Both the position numbers and the translations under genes were made by a program. A model generated the notes under the pieces. It saw nothing but the letters and a program-made list of their open reading frames with translations. It was not told the origin of the DNA and searched no databases. From the NCBI RefSeq assembly GCF_963169125.1, contig NC_084801.1, positions 110,883,061-110,947,060 on the forward strand: 64,000 bases of DNA. The letters run 5' to 3'. The stretch's first letter is position 1. Each line of letters starts with the position of its first letter. The stretch comes from Humulus lupulus. Taxonomy: Eukaryota; Streptophyta; Magnoliopsida; Rosales; Cannabaceae. Of this stretch, positions 30,986 to 44,129 are shown one piece after another.

Positions 30986-33900
30986 ATGCGTTCAAGGAAA
31001 TCAACACGACAAGCCGGCAGGTCTGGGGCTAGAGAGGATGATCAGGGCCCAACCCCTCTGCCAGTCCCTGAGAACTGGCAACAGTTAATGGCAGAAATGC
31101 AAGCTAGGCTTCAGAGCCAAGATGAGTTGATCAAAATGCTGCAGCAGGCTCCATCTGGGAGTGTTGCCCCAGCTGGGCCACCGGCGCTGGTACCTGTGGT
31201 ACAGCCTGTTGAGGTTGGTAATAAAATGGAACCGTTGTATGAGCGGTTCAGGAAGCAGCAGCCCCCGATCTTTGAGGGTGGGCCAGATCCACTAAAAGCT
31301 GAGCAGTGGATGACCTTGATTACCACCACACTTGATTTTATGAAAGTAGAAGGACATGATAGGGTGGCCTGCGCCACTTATATGTTGAGAGAGGATGCCC
31401 TAGTCTGGTGGGAGGTGGTATCGCAGACCAGAAATGTTGCCACGATGACTTGGGAAGAGTTTAAAGATTTGTTTAACCAGAAGTACTATAACATTGCCAT
31501 CAGGGCAGCAAAGGTGAATGAGTTTGTGGGCCTCGTTCAGGGCAGTATGACTGTTACGGAGTATGCCTTGAAATTTGATAGACTTGCAAAGTTTGCACCG
31601 GATTTTGTGCCTACCGATGCGGCCAGGTTAGACAGATTTGTTAGAGGATTGAATGTTATGGTGTCTCGAGATGTGAGGATTACCATAGTCCCTGGAGTGA
31701 CTACCTATGCCCAGGCTGTGGAAAGGGCTTTGACTGCTGAGGAAGCAGAGAATAGAATTTGGAGAGATAATGCAGCAAGAAGGGAGGGCCGTAGACCGGT
31801 GCCTCCGTATTCTGGTTCTAGTAGAGGTGGAGGTGTTAGTGATTTGAAGAGAAAGACTCCAGAAGCCCCATTTGCTCCTAGGTTTGATAGAGGAGGTCGG
31901 GGTACTCAGGGTGGTCGACGGGGAGGCGGTGAATCATGGAGGACTTACCCAGAATGCCCGAGGTGCAGGAGACGCCATTTGGGCGAGTGTCAGGCTAAGG
32001 CCTGTTATGTATGCGGGGTGGTGGGACACCTCAGGAAAGATTGCCCAACAGTGAAGAAGGGCGAGGCAGGAAAAGTGGACAGCTTAACTCCAGCTCGAGT
32101 GTTCACTTTGACGCAGGCAGAGGCCGAGGCTAGCCCCTCGGTAGTGACAGGTCAGCTTTCTAGTGCTGGCACTTCTTTTACTGTTTTGATTGATTCTGGT
32201 GCTACGCATTCATTTGTTTCTGATAGGGTGATTGATAGATTGTGTAGACCTAGTGAGGTTAGAGCTTCAGGGTTTGGGACAATTTTGCCTACGGGAGAGC
32301 TGGTGGTGTCTAGGAGATGGGTTAGGGCACTGCCAGTGTTAGTTGATGGTAGAGAGTTGTCAGTGGACTTGATTGAGTTGAGTATGGAGGACTTTGACAT
32401 GATCTTAGGTATGGACTGGCTTATTAGGTATGGAGCTACCATTGACTGTAGAAAGAAAATAGTGACTTTTGAGCCAGAGGGTGAGGATCCCTTTGTTTTT
32501 GTGGGAGCGGTGCGTGGACCCCGTGTACCCAGGATTTCTGCGTTGAGAGCCAGAGATTTATTACAGGGTGGATGTATAGGCTTCTTGGCTAATGTGGTGG
32601 ATACCACCAAAGTTTCATCAGTTGGACCGGAGGAGACCAGACTGGTTTGTGAGTTTTTAGATGTGTTCCCTGAGGATTTGCCTGGGTTACCGCCGCGTAG
32701 GGAGATTGAGTTTGTTATTGAGTTGGCACCGGGGACAGAGCCAGTGTCGAGGGCACCATACAAGATGGCACCAGCGGAATTGAAAGAGTTAAAGATACAA
32801 CTGCAGGAACTTCTGGATATAGGGTTCATCAGACCTAGCTATTCGCCATGGGGTGCTCCAGTCTTATTTGTTAAGAAGAAGGATGGGACTCTGAGAATGT
32901 GTATTGATTATCGGGAACTGAATAAGTTAACTATTAAGAATAAGTATCCCCTACCGAGGATTGATGACTTGTTCGATCAATTGCAGGGTAAGATGGTGTT
33001 CTCAAATATTGATCTTTGATCTGGTTATCACCAGCTGAGGATCAAGGATGAGGACATACCTAAGACAGCTTTTCGGACGCGTTATGGGCATTATGAGTTC
33101 TTGGTCATGTCTTTTGGTTTGACCAATGCCCCAGCAGCCTTTATGGATTTAATGAACAGAGTGTTCAAAGATTTTCTGGATCAGTTTGTTATAGTCTTCA
33201 TTGATGACATCCTAGGGTACTCCAGTTCAGAGGTAGAGCACGAGTTTCATCTTCGACTAGTTCTTCAAAGGTTGAGGGAGCATCAGTTATATGCTAAGTT
33301 CAAGAAGTGTGAGTTCTGGTTACCTGAAGTGACATTCCTTGGACACATTGTAGGTGCGGATGGGATTAAAGTGGATCCGTCTAAGATAGAGGCAGTTAGG
33401 GATTGGCCGAGGCCAAGGAACGCCTCAGAAGTGCGGAGTTTTCTTGGTTTGGCAGGCTACTACAGGCGGTTTGTAGAGGGCTTCTCGAAGATAGCAGCAC
33501 CGATGATAGAATTGACAAGAAAGAATCTAAAGTTTATTTGGTCAGACAAGTGTGAGGGCAGTTTCCAAGAATTGAAGCGACGACTTATCACTGCACCAGT
33601 GTTGAGTTTGCCTTCAGGAGAAGGGAAGTTTGTTGTTTATTGCGATGCATCGAGGTTGGGTTTAGGTTGTGTGCTGATGCAGAATGAGAAGGTGATAGCT
33701 TATGCATCACGACAGCTGAAGGAGTATGAGCAGCGGTATCCTACTCATGACCTAGAGCTGGCAGCAGTGGTCTTTGCACTGAAGATTTGGCGGCATTATC
33801 TTTATGGGGAGAAGTGCGAAGTGTACACTGACCATAAGAGCCTGAAATATTTCTTCACACAAAAGGACCTGAATATGAGACAAAGGCGTTGGCTGGAGTT

Positions 33901-35521
33901 GGTGAAAGATTATGATTGTGATATTCTTTACCATCCAGGAAAAGCCAATGTGGTGGCTGATGCATTGAGCCGTAGAGGTCCAGGTCAGTTGTATAGTTCT
34001 GTTCAGGTTTCGAGGGAGTTAGCAGATGAGATGGTTAGAGCGGGAATAGAATTGGTTGTGGGCCGATTGGCTAATATTACTCTACAGTCGACCCTGCTAG
34101 AGCGGATCAGAGAGGGGCAGTTGATAGACGCTCAGTTATAGAAGGTTAGAGAGGATGTTTTAGCAGGAACAGCCAAGGACTATTCTGTTTCAGAGATTGG
34201 TTTACTACGGTATCAGGGACGAGTTTGTGTTCCAGATGACGAGGGGATCAAACGGGAGATACTAGATGAGTCTCATACGACACCGTACTCGCTTCATCCG
34301 GGTACCACAAAGATGTACCAGGATTTACGGACTTTGTATTGGTGGGCCGGGATGAAGAGGGATGTGGTAGAGTACGTTGCCAGATGCTTAACCTGTCAAC
34401 AGGTGAAAGCTGAACATCAGCGACCAGCAAGGTTGCTTCAGCCTTTGGGTATTCCTGAGTGGAAATGGGAGGATATTACTATGTATTTCGTAGGAGGTCT
34501 ACCCAGGACAGTAGGGTTTCATGACTCAATATGGGTGATAGTGGATAGATATACTAAGTCAGCCCATTTCCTTCCAGTGAGGTCAACTTATACTGTGGAT
34601 CAGTACGCTGAGTTGTACGTGAAAGAGATCGTACGTCTCCATGGGGTTCCTAAGTCTATTGTGTCAGACCGGGATCCTATTTTCACTTCCAAGTTTTGGG
34701 GAGGTTTGCAGCAAGCTTTGGGAACTCAGTTGAAGTTCAGTACGGCTTTTCATCCTCAGACTGACAGACAGTCTGAGAGGACGATCCAGATACTGGAGGA
34801 TATGCTCAGAGCTTGTGTGATTGACTTTGAGGGTTCTTGGAGTAAGTACCTTCCGTTGATTGAGTTCTCGTACAATAATAGTTACCAGTCAACGATTGGA
34901 GTGGCTCCCTATGAAATGTTGTATGGGAGGAAGTGTAGATCGCCTATCCATTGGGACGAGATGGGTGAGAGGAGATACTTGGGACCGGACATGGTCCAGA
35001 AGACGAGTGAGGCCATAGAGAAGATCCGGGCTAGGATGCTCGCATCTCAGAGCAGGCAGAAAAGTTACGCTGATCCTAAGCGTAGGGATGTGGAGTTTCA
35101 GGTTGGTGATCACGTCTTCCTTCGAATTTCACCTCTGCGAGGGGTGAGGAGGTTTGGTAAGAAGGGCAAGTTGAGCCCTAGATTCATTGGACCATTCGAG
35201 ATCCTGGAAAGGATTGGTCAGGTGGCTTACAGGATAGCCTTGCCGGCATCGTTGTCTGGAGTTCACGACGTGTTTCATGTCTCTATGCTTCAGAAGTATG
35301 TCTCGGATGTAACCCATGTATTGCGGCATGAAGATCTGGAATTGCAGGCAGATTTGGCTTATGATGAGAGGCCAGTTCAGATCTTGGACCGGAAAGACAA
35401 GGTGTTGCGAAATAAGACGATTCCTTTAGTTAAAGTGCTGTGGAGAAACAGTAATGTCGAGGAGGCGACCTGGGAGCTTGAGACAGCTATGCGGGATCAG
35501 TATCCGGAATTGTTCAGGTAA
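30986..35521 (+). pseudogene. gag-pol: Tekay gag-pol polyprotein with two in-frame stops
   Basis: One frame of 1,511 codons. Order: gag core (about 80-250), CCHC knuckle [14 protein letters not shown] (about 341-354), protease [12 protein letters not shown] (about 401), RT (about 560-830, FIDD intact), RNase H, integrase, chromodomain-like tail ending in WRNSNVEEATWELE. Breaks: TGA at 33017-33019 in RT where an arginine codon is expected, and TAG at 34139-34141 before integrase. Both fit C-to-T changes, in CG and CHG context. In integrase, the first catalytic aspartate, expected in ITMDFV, is tyrosine (codon 34484-34486). A glycine near the catalytic glutamate reads arginine (QTDRQSER). There are no frameshifts. 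It cannot make active proteins itself. Confidence 0.93.
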
Positions 35522-35544
35522 ATTTCGAGGACGAAATTCTTATT

Positions 35545-35557
35545 AGGAGGGGATAGT
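35545..35557 (+). other. Polypurine tract of Tekay element
   Basis: AGGAGGGGATAGT directly before the 3' LTR. Confidence 0.85.
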
Positions 35558-37687
35558 TGTAACGACCCAAATTCACTAATAAGGCTTAAGGGCCTTGATT
35601 AGTGTGCCGGGAGGGCAAGATGAGAATTATGTGTGGTTATTATGATTAAGATGTATGATTATGATTTTAAGCATGTTATATGACTATGTGAATTATATTA
35701 TGTGATAATTATGATATGTGAATTGTACTGTGTGGGTGATGTGATACAAACGTGATGCACGTGCCAAGACGGTCCTAGGAAACTAGATAATGGTAACTGG
35801 TGATTTGGTAACCTGCGTAACCGTTAGTAACTATAGAGAGTAACAGGTCTTATTGGGGAAGTGGTAGAATTGCAAAGTTAGGGAAAGGACAAATAAGCCC
35901 TTGAGGTCTAGTTAGTAAGTGATATTAATGGAGGGTTAAAATGGTATTTTGGCAGTTAGTAGATGAGTTTCAGCTGAAGGGGGAATATCATATACGTGTA
36001 ACACTTTGGGAGTTGGTTATGCTGAATTGTGGAGACCTAGAATAAGAGCAAAAAGGAGATAGAAAGGAGAAGCAGAAATCTAAACTCTTGGAAGGAGAAT
36101 CAAGGGATGTTTGAAGTTATCAACCAAGCTTAGGCCAAGAAAACTCAGAGGTAAGATTTTGATTATGTTATATCCAAGTTTAAAGTCTGAATTTTAGTTA
36201 AGGAAGGTGAATTGAGATGAGTTGGTGGCTGGTTTTATGTAATTTCAGAGAATTGGGAACCAAGGGGGAAGGAGGTCAAGAGCTGGAGGTTGAACCTATC
36301 ACTTAAGGTAAGGTCTCTGTATGTTTATTAGGTTTGTTTTGTTAAGGTATAGGGAGTTTGAAGTGTGGGTTGTGCTTGAGTTCAAGCAGTTCATAATTTC
36401 TCTGGTTTGAGTTGTCAAGTGGGAAATTCAAGAGTGAATTTTAGGATTGAAGGTGTGAGTGAGCTTGGGCATGATGTCTTTGAGTTGTTGTGAGGTTTGT
36501 TAGGGGTTTAGAGTTGGTTTTGGGGCTTAGGATAGAGTTTGGGGTGATTTGGAGAGGTTGGAGCTCGGGAAAATGCGAAGGGAAACCCAGAAATCTGGGT
36601 CTGCGATGGTGTGCCGCGGCATGGCTTTTGCTTGCCGCGGCCTAGGGGTCTCTGGAGGTGGGTGCCGTGGCACAAGGCAAATTTCAGGGAGTTAAATTTT
36701 GCAATTTTTGGTCTTTGCTCTGGGGGTTCGGGGGATGCCTCCGGGGTGTTATTCTAAGGTTTTGGGGGTTCCGAGAGTGTGGATTAGGTACCGGGAAGGT
36801 AGTCTTGGATTGGTTAATGACAAAGAATATTATATTTGTGTTTTGATTAGGAATTTGGAGAGGCTCGGGGTAGAGGACCGTGCTTGTGGCTACGTGGCAT
36901 CGGAAATCAGTAAATTGAAAGGTAAGAACACTGCACCTGAGTGTATGATTGTGATGGGACTAAGTGCTCCCGAGAACTGTTTTGTGTCATCGTTGGTATT
37001 ATGCCAAGGGACACGTATAAGCGGTCTAAGAGTACCGTTCATGATTTCTAGCGCACGGGGCGCGAATTGGCCACTGGGAGCCAGAAATAATAGGATAACA
37101 GAGGGAGCAGCTTGCGAGCGCTAGCCCTGGTTATCATTTGTGCATTGTGTTATATGAGCTGATATGCTTTGTATATGAAATACTTGACTATTGATATGCT
37201 TGAAGTTTATGAGATGCCATATGTGAGATTGACTTGACAGCTAAATGTGCATGTTCTATTGTTGCTATGTGTTCTTGCTGGGCCTTGGCTCACGGGTGCT
37301 ACGTGGTGCAGGTAAAGGCAAGAGCAAGCTGGACCAGTCCTGAGGTGGAGAGCTCCGAAGTGAAATGTACATAGCCAGCCGCTCGATCACCACGATCGAG
37401 GAGTGTGTCAGGACGGAGATCACCTAACTGCTCATTTTGCCTTAGTATGGCTGTTAACGTATATAAACTTTGTAACTTTTGTAGTATGGCTTTTAAACTG
37501 TCATTTTTGGGATCCCATGTACATAAACAATGTTGAGCAGTGAAAATGTATCTTTTGAGACCAAAACGCTTTTAACCCTAGTTCCTCTACTATTTCAATA
37601 ACACGTTTTCACTTTAATGACTTGATTAGCGAGTCTGGCACTTTATAAACACACAGTGTAGCGGTCCTGGATATCCAGGGCGTTACA
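35558..37687 (+). repeat. 3' LTR of Tekay element
   Basis: 2,130 bp; partner of 28469-30598. Followed by the TAAAC duplication and the resumed CRM-like RT frame. Confidence 0.93.
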
Positions 37688-37692
37688 TAAAC

Positions 37693-39358
37693 TGCACATT
37701 TTTCTTGATGACTTCAGTAAGAGGGGCGACTAAGCTACTAAAATCACGCACAAACCGTCTATAGAAGCTAGCTAAGCCATGGAAACTCCTCACTCGGCTG
37801 ATTGTTGTAGGCGTTGGACACTCTTGGATTGCCTTCACCTTTTCCTCATCCACCTCAATTCCGCTCTTACTAACAACAAAACCAAGAAACACAAGCTTGT
37901 CCGTGAAAAAGGAGCACTTCTTGAGGTTAGCAAACAACTTTTCTTTTCTTAGAATTTCCAAAACAAATTTCAAATGCATTACATGTTCTTCCAAGTTTTT
38001 GCTATAAATTAGGATATCATCAAAATACACAACTACAAATCTGCCAATAAATGCACGCAAAACATGGTTCATCAAACGCATAAATGTGCTCGGAGCATTA
38101 GTTAAACCGAAAGGCGTTACTAACCACTCATACAAACCATGTTTAGTCTTAAAAGCAGTTTTCCATTCATCACCTTCCTTCATCCTAATTTGATGATACC
38201 CACTCTTAAGATCAATTTTTGTAAAGACACAAAAACCATGCAATTCATCCAACATATCATCTAATCTAGGAATGGGATAACGATACTTTACCGTTATGTT
38301 GTTGATGGCTCGGCAGTCAACACACATCCTCCATGTTCCATCCTTCTTAGGAACTAATAGCACCGGAATAGCACAAGGACTCATACTTTCACGCACATAC
38401 CCCTTCTCCAATAATTCACCTACTTGCCTCTGAAGCTCCTTGGTCTCCTCGGGATTGCTCCTATAAGCAGGTCGGTTTGGAATGGATGCACTAGGTATGA
38501 AATCAATTTGATGTTCAATCCCTCGAATTGGAGGTAAGCCATAAGGTACCTCTTCGGGAAGGACATCTTCAAACTCCTACAAAAGAGAAACAATATCGCT
38601 CGGCAAAGTCCTGACGAGATCCTTGTACATGAGTACAATAAAGGGCTGGTGTGAAAATAATGCTCTCTTGATCTCACTTTTTTTTGCAATATAATTGAAT
38701 TTTTCCTCTCTTGCTCTCACTATGGCTGAAATCCTCTCTCTTTCTTTTTCACTCTGATCAATGTTTTTCTCTCTTTCTTTTTCACTCTGATCAATGTCTT
38801 TCTCTCTTTCTTTATTTTTCAACTCTTTTCTTTTTTCTATTTCAGCCTTCCTTTTTTATTTTTTTCATTTGATCTTTGTAACTTTAGTTGATCCTCCATG
38901 GCCTGTTTTGGAGTTAATGGAACAAGAGTAATAGGTTGCCTTTTAAGAGTGAAAGAATACCTATTCATGAATCCATCATGCGTAACCCTCAAATCATACT
39001 GCCACGGTCTTCCCAACAATAAATGGCATGCATGCATAGGAACCGCATCACAAAGCACCTCATCCTCATATTTGCCAATGGATAACGCCACCAACACTTG
39101 CCTTGTCACCTTTATTTCGCCATAATCATTCAGCCACTGAAGACGGTAAGGGTGAGGATGTTTCAAAGTGGTTAAGGCCAATTTCTCCACCAAATAAGTG
39201 CTGGCTACATTTGACAACTCCCTCCATCAATAATGACACTGCAAACTTTTTTATTTACAAAGCACCGAATATGAAATAAGTTCTCCCTTTGGTTACTTTC
39301 TTCCTCCTTAATCTGCACATTTAGAACTCGCCTTGCTACCATTAAATCTCCAACCATA
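37693..39358 (-). pseudogene. CRM-like end of gag, protease and RT (broken)
   Basis: Minus strand. The protease region has CSVIIDGGS and, after a frameshift near 39215, VASTYLVEKLALTTLKHP and HLLLGRPWQYDLRVTHDGF. A linker of tandem EKERE/NIDQSEKERE repeats follows (38700-38830), then RT with [24 protein letters not shown] and the catalytic YFDD, up to NVQF at the Tekay insertion. A stop lies in the linker before RT (near 38577). Only the last ~20 codons of gag-side sequence remain before the junction with the inverted LTR at 39359. The joined protein resembles CRM-type chromoviruses (HDGFMNRYSF block). Confidence 0.85.
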
Positions 39359-40505
39359 GCAAACCAAGGAGCTGGACATGCTGATCATACATGTGGGAAT
39401 GGAGCTGGATTTACACTAGACCCTTTGTCACTTCCTAGTGGCCCAATTACAAGACTTAGAGCCAAGCGTTTCAAGGAAGCACTAAATGGGCTAATCCAAG
39501 AGAATTGGGCTGATTCTAAAAAGACCAATATGGACTCAAATAATAATCAAGGCTTAGTCCATGTCACCAAAGCAAGTGAAGAGGCTAATTAACATCCAAA
39601 AACGTAATCAGCATGGTTTAGTCATTAAAGGGCATGAATTTGATGAGTTTCAAGGATATTAAATAGGGGAATGCCAATGGCCTTGGCTGGTTAAGTTAAT
39701 GCATTAAATTTAGTCATTTAAGTTATTTTTGGCAGCCTTTTGATGTCCAAAATGCCTAAAAATGTGGGGAGTTATTATTTTTATGTTTGTGATGATTTTA
39801 AGGCTGAATTATGACTTTTCCTATTCTTGGAGGATTGTTCCAAGTATATATAGGGGTTTTATGAACATTGTAAGACATTATGTTTTGAGAAATATTATTA
39901 TTATAGTGAGGTGTGTTCCTCTTTGTTCTTGAAAGAACTCTTGAGGAACACACCTCACAATAATAATAATATTTCTCAAAACATAATGTCTTACAATGTT
40001 CATAAAACCCCTATATATACTTGGAACAATCCTCCAAGAGTAGGAAAAGTCATAATTCAGTCTTAAAATCATCACAAACATAAAAATAATAAGTCCCCAC
40101 GTTTTTAGGCATTTTGGACTTCAAATGGCTGCCAAAAATAACTTAAATGACTAAATTTAATGCATTAACTTAACCAGCCAAGGCCATTGGCATTCCCCTA
40201 TTTAATATCCTTGAAACTCATCAAATTCATGCCCTTTAATGACTAAACCATGCTGATTACGTTTATGGATGTTAATTAGTCTCTTCACTTGCTTTGATGA
40301 CATGGACTAAGCCTTGATTATTATTTGAGTCCATATTGGTCTTTTTAGAATCAGCCCAATTCTCTTGGATTAGCCCATTTAGTGCTTCCTTGAAACGCTT
40401 GGCTCTAAGTCTTGTAATTGGGCCACTAGGAAGTGATAAAGGGTCTAGTGTAAATCCAGCTCCATTCCCACATGTATGATCAGCATGTCTAGCTCCTTGG
40501 TTTGC
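39359..40505. repeat. 563-bp inverted repeat made of CRM-like LTR
   Basis: Arms 39359-39921 and 39943-40505 are equal in length and nearly identical when one is reversed (a handful of mismatches, e.g. near 39588 and 39748), with a 21-base spacer. Each arm carries the start of the CRM-like LTR, including the last codons of pol. The right arm is the genuine truncated 5' LTR; the left arm is an inverted extra copy, which replaces gag. The arms share bases that differ from the 3' LTR (e.g. CATAATGTC versus CATCATGTC), so one arm was copied from the other. Confidence 0.88.
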
Positions 40506-41790
40506 ATCAGAAATGGTGGGAATTCTGGGTTCGAAGGGAAGGGACGCGGCTCTGTTCTAGAGCGTTGCGGCCCTAGGATGGAAATGAGCCAAGAGGGCTC
40601 GGCCAAAGGTGAGCGTCGCTGCGCCCAAGGCAAGGGTCGTGGCGCGTGTCCTCTTTCGGGGGTGGTCCTTGGCTCTGTTTGAGGCTAGGGCCGCGGTTAA
40701 GCTTCAAGGGCCGCAGCCCTTAGTTATGCACTTGAACTTTTAGGGATTTTAGGCATGGGAATGTGGTCTAGAATGCTCAGGATCATTTTCGCCACCATGC
40801 TTGGCGGGATTCGATTTCCCGGAAGTTAGTTTTGAACCTGAAAAACCTATATTTGGATATTAATGGAACCATATACTTTGTTTGTGACTAGATGATAAAA
40901 GCTTAGGCTCGGGAACGGATCGTGCCTGAGGAGTGTTGCTTGTAAATAACAACTGCAAAGATCAAAGGTAAGAAAACTGCACCTGGTTGAATATATGTGA
41001 CAGAACTAAGGGTTCCCTATTGTGAATGCTTGAAAAGATGGTATTATGCCATGCAAGCCATTTAGTGAACCAACGGCCTAAGGGTGCCAAGGGTTACACT
41101 AGTGCACAGGGCGCGACTCGGCCACTAGTAGCCGAGGACAGCTTAATATGCACTGAGATCAGTTTAAGCAGGCCGGAGTTAGTGGAATAAACAGAGGGTG
41201 CGGCCTACGTTGTCGGCCCTGATTATTATGTGATATAGATGTTCTAAGTGTTTGATTACATCCATGATTCTGAATATATGCTGAATGATATTATGTGGAT
41301 TATTTGATGAAAGTTCATGCTTGGTAAATTTTACTATCTGATATCACTGATCGTGTTGCATTTCATGTTTTCTTGCTGGGCCTTGGCTCACAAGTGCTAC
41401 GTGGTGCAGGTAAAGACAAGGGCAAGTTGGATCAGCCTTGATTGGAGAGCTCAGCGGGTGGAATGTACATGGCCAGCTGCTCAGCCGCCACGGTTGAGGT
41501 TTAGGCAGGGACGCGAGACCCAAAGACTGTCTATTTTTCCTTAGTATGGCTAATGAGTACTCATGTACTTTTGGGAGTCTGTAAACCTACTTTTAACTTT
41601 GTTTCTTTTGGGATCCCGCGTAAATAATAGTTTAATTATATAAAATGAAACTTTTGAAACCAAAATCTTTTTAACCCTAGCACATACATGTTTAGTGACA
41701 CATTTTAAAACTAATGACTTGATTAGCAAGTCTTGCAACTTTATAAGTACACTGTGTAGTGGTCTTGGCTATCCAGGGCGTTACAACAAA

Positions 41791-42205
41791 ACTGGGATTT
41801 CCCGACACCCAACCACGACAGTCTACTCTATTGACTGTCGTAATTGCTTAGCGGGACTCTACGCCGACAGTTAAAAACTGTAGGCATGGAGACTAATGCC
41901 GACAACTAATAACTGTCACCGTTTCTTTTGACTGTCGCTATTGACCCCAACGCCGATAGTTAATTAGATACCAATGCCAACAGTTAAAAGGTGTCGCTAT
42001 TGACCCCAACGCCGACAGTTAATTCGAGACCAATGCCGATAGTTAAAAGGTGTCGCTATTGACCCCAACGTCGACAGTTAATTCGAGACCAATGCCGACA
42101 ACTAAATGGTGTCGCTATTGACCCCAACTCTGACAGTTAATTCAAGACCAATGCCGACATTTAAACATTGTTGCTATTGACCCCAACGCCGACAGTTGAT
42201 CAAAG
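41791..42205 (+). repeat. Left subterminal repeats of CACTA-B
   Basis: Five copies, 59-60 bp apart, of GTCGCTATTGACCCCAACG followed by CCGACAGTTAATTC and CAATGCCGACAGTTAAA (from 41934). Such arrays bind transposase in known CACTA systems. The first part (41791-41930) has the terminal inverted repeat and looser copies. Confidence 0.8.
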
Positions 42206-44114
42206 TTGGTTTTTATAGATCAAATCAGAGATTATACGCAGTGGAACAACAATCACAATTGTTAATTTGACCCCACAAGATTTCTAGATCTTCTACTTCT
42301 TCACATACATATATATTGAATCAAAGATATGAATAGAAAATTACCTCAAGTCCTTTCTTCCTGCTATCTTTTTGTACGGTAAAAATCCTTGAGATTCCAC
42401 ACCAAGATCTTCCAAAATGTTCTCAACACTCAAAGAACGAGTGTGGGCTCGCTATACACAATAATAGGCAAAATCTATTTATCAGATATTCTCAACACAT
42501 GAGATCCAATAAAGTTTGGACCTAAGTTTTGAAGAACAGTGACCTATGCTTGTATCACTGTTCTATTTCTCTTAGTGAGATTTCACGATATATTTTCTAT
42601 CATTGAAAAGTATCGTTCTGAAAAACTGATATCCTACATTTAATATATCCAATATATTAGAAATAAAATAATAGTTATTTTAAACAATTTGAAAATAACT
42701 AATCAGTTATCAGATTTTGTTTAAATAATAATATTTTGATCATATTACAATATCTCATTATTTATTTAATATTTAAATAACTAAAATTATGGAACCAAGA
42801 AACTGCCATGAGCTTCTTATGTGTGTAGCACAGTGACTGTGCACTGTGCTACACGTGTACCACATGCCAAGGAAGACATGTGATTTTTCCCAATTTTTCT
42901 TATTATTTAAATACCGAAAATCCCAAAAATAAATTAATTCAAAATAATTATATTTTTTGTTAAATCAAATAATTAATTAATTCTCAATTAATTAATTACA
43001 CATAATTATACAATAATTATGTTTAGTGCATAGAAAAATATTTTACTTATCAAAAAAGTCATTTTGCCCATTTTTTGTATTTACCTTTGTCAGTGTTTGT
43101 TTGAGCCATTTCGGGGACCATGGACCTATAACATTAAGCTCAAATAAATTGAAACTAAATACTTAAACTCTTTAATTATAATAGTTAATTTATTAATTAT
43201 GATATTTCTCCACTATAAATTCAGAATTGCACTCTGTATGTTATAGATATACTTTTACAGAAATCTTACTTTAAGTCGTCCATTGATATAACCATCTTAC
43301 AATAGTTCAACCCTCTAATTAATTAGTTCATAAATTACAATGGAATAATTACCATTTTACCTTTCTAATTTACTTCTTATTCCTTAAGTACAATTAATTC
43401 ACTAGTAAATAATTAATCTATAATCTAATTATAGATTTGAGCTCAAAATCATTCAGTTCCAGAATTAACCCTTAAGGGAACTAATATACGATCCGTTAGG
43501 AAAGATTAGATTCCGTATTATTGATACATGTTCCCAACCATCCATGATATTAAATCTCCAAAACAAAAGTCATTAGCCTCATTCTATGAAGAGACCTTAA
43601 CGAATGAATTAAAAGATTTAATAAACATTAACAGGAGTTCATGAACACTCAGGATTTAGGTTGATCTATAAATGATCATCAGTTATGATATGAATTACAA
43701 GTCTTATTATTAAATGGTTTTTGGATAAAGACTTTTATTCATATTGGTCCATGTCATATATATAATCATATTATATAAAGCAAATTTACCGAGATTTCTT
43801 ACCACATCAATAATTCGAATCTAGACTATTTGTATCAACATGATACTCAGCAAACCGTACTTACAACCCCAATTAAAGAATTCCATAACTTCAATTTGTT
43901 GTTGTTGACTATTTTTATTCATTCATGTGATCTTAATTCTCTCGTACTAATACAAGATCACATCCTCAATAATGAATATGGAATTTTTCTGATATTTACA
44001 AAATTATTCAAACAATAATGTAATAATCTAAATATAACAATAATTAATCATTGTATTTATTTATTCATCAATTAATAAATGTCTTTTGCATGCTTTTAGG
44101 AAATACTCCTAACA
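42206..44114 (-). repeat. 3' LTR of Copia element
   Basis: On the minus strand it begins TGTTAGGAGTATTTCC (44114), after the polypurine tract AAGTGGGAGAT, and ends AAAACCAA. It aligns along its whole length with 50772-52681. Confidence 0.85.
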
Positions 44115-44129
44115 ATCTCCCACTTGTAC

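Larger units (their letters stand above)
28469..37687 (+). mobile_element. Full-length Tekay-lineage Ty3/gypsy element
   Basis: 9,219 bp, with target duplication TAAAC at 28464-28468 and 37688-37692. LTRs 28469-30598 and 35558-37687 are 2,130 bp each and differ at two positions that I found. It has a methionine-tRNA primer site, a polypurine tract and one long gag-pol frame with a C-terminal chromodomain-like tail, typical of the Tekay (Del) branch of chromoviruses. It inserted into the CRM-like element. Confidence 0.95.
25931..40509 (-). mobile_element. CRM-like chromovirus, minus strand, rearranged and interrupted
   Basis: Flanked by GAAAT at 25926-25930 and 40510-40514. On its own strand: 5' LTR (truncated, up to 40509), an inverted partial LTR copy, the end of gag, protease, RT, RNase H, integrase, 3' LTR ending at 25931. 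Most of gag and the leader are missing. The young Tekay element (28469-37687) interrupts it between RT and RNase H. The LTR begins inside the pol frame after AAGAGGGGGAGAA, an arrangement seen in CRM-type elements, but no chromodomain or CR motif was confirmed. Multiple stops and frameshifts make it inactive. Confidence 0.85.
24948..41785 (+). mobile_element. Tekay-like solo LTR, split by the CRM-like element
   Basis: LTR parts are 24948-25930 and 40515-41785 (about 2.25 kb together). It starts TGTAACGACCCCAAATTC and ends ATCCAGGGCGTTACA, like the Tekay LTR at 28469 but with many substitutions and indels. Target duplication ACAAA is at 24943-24947 and 41786-41790. No internal region or second LTR is present, so it is a solo LTR left by LTR-LTR recombination, older than the CRM-like insertion within it. 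Confidence 0.85.
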
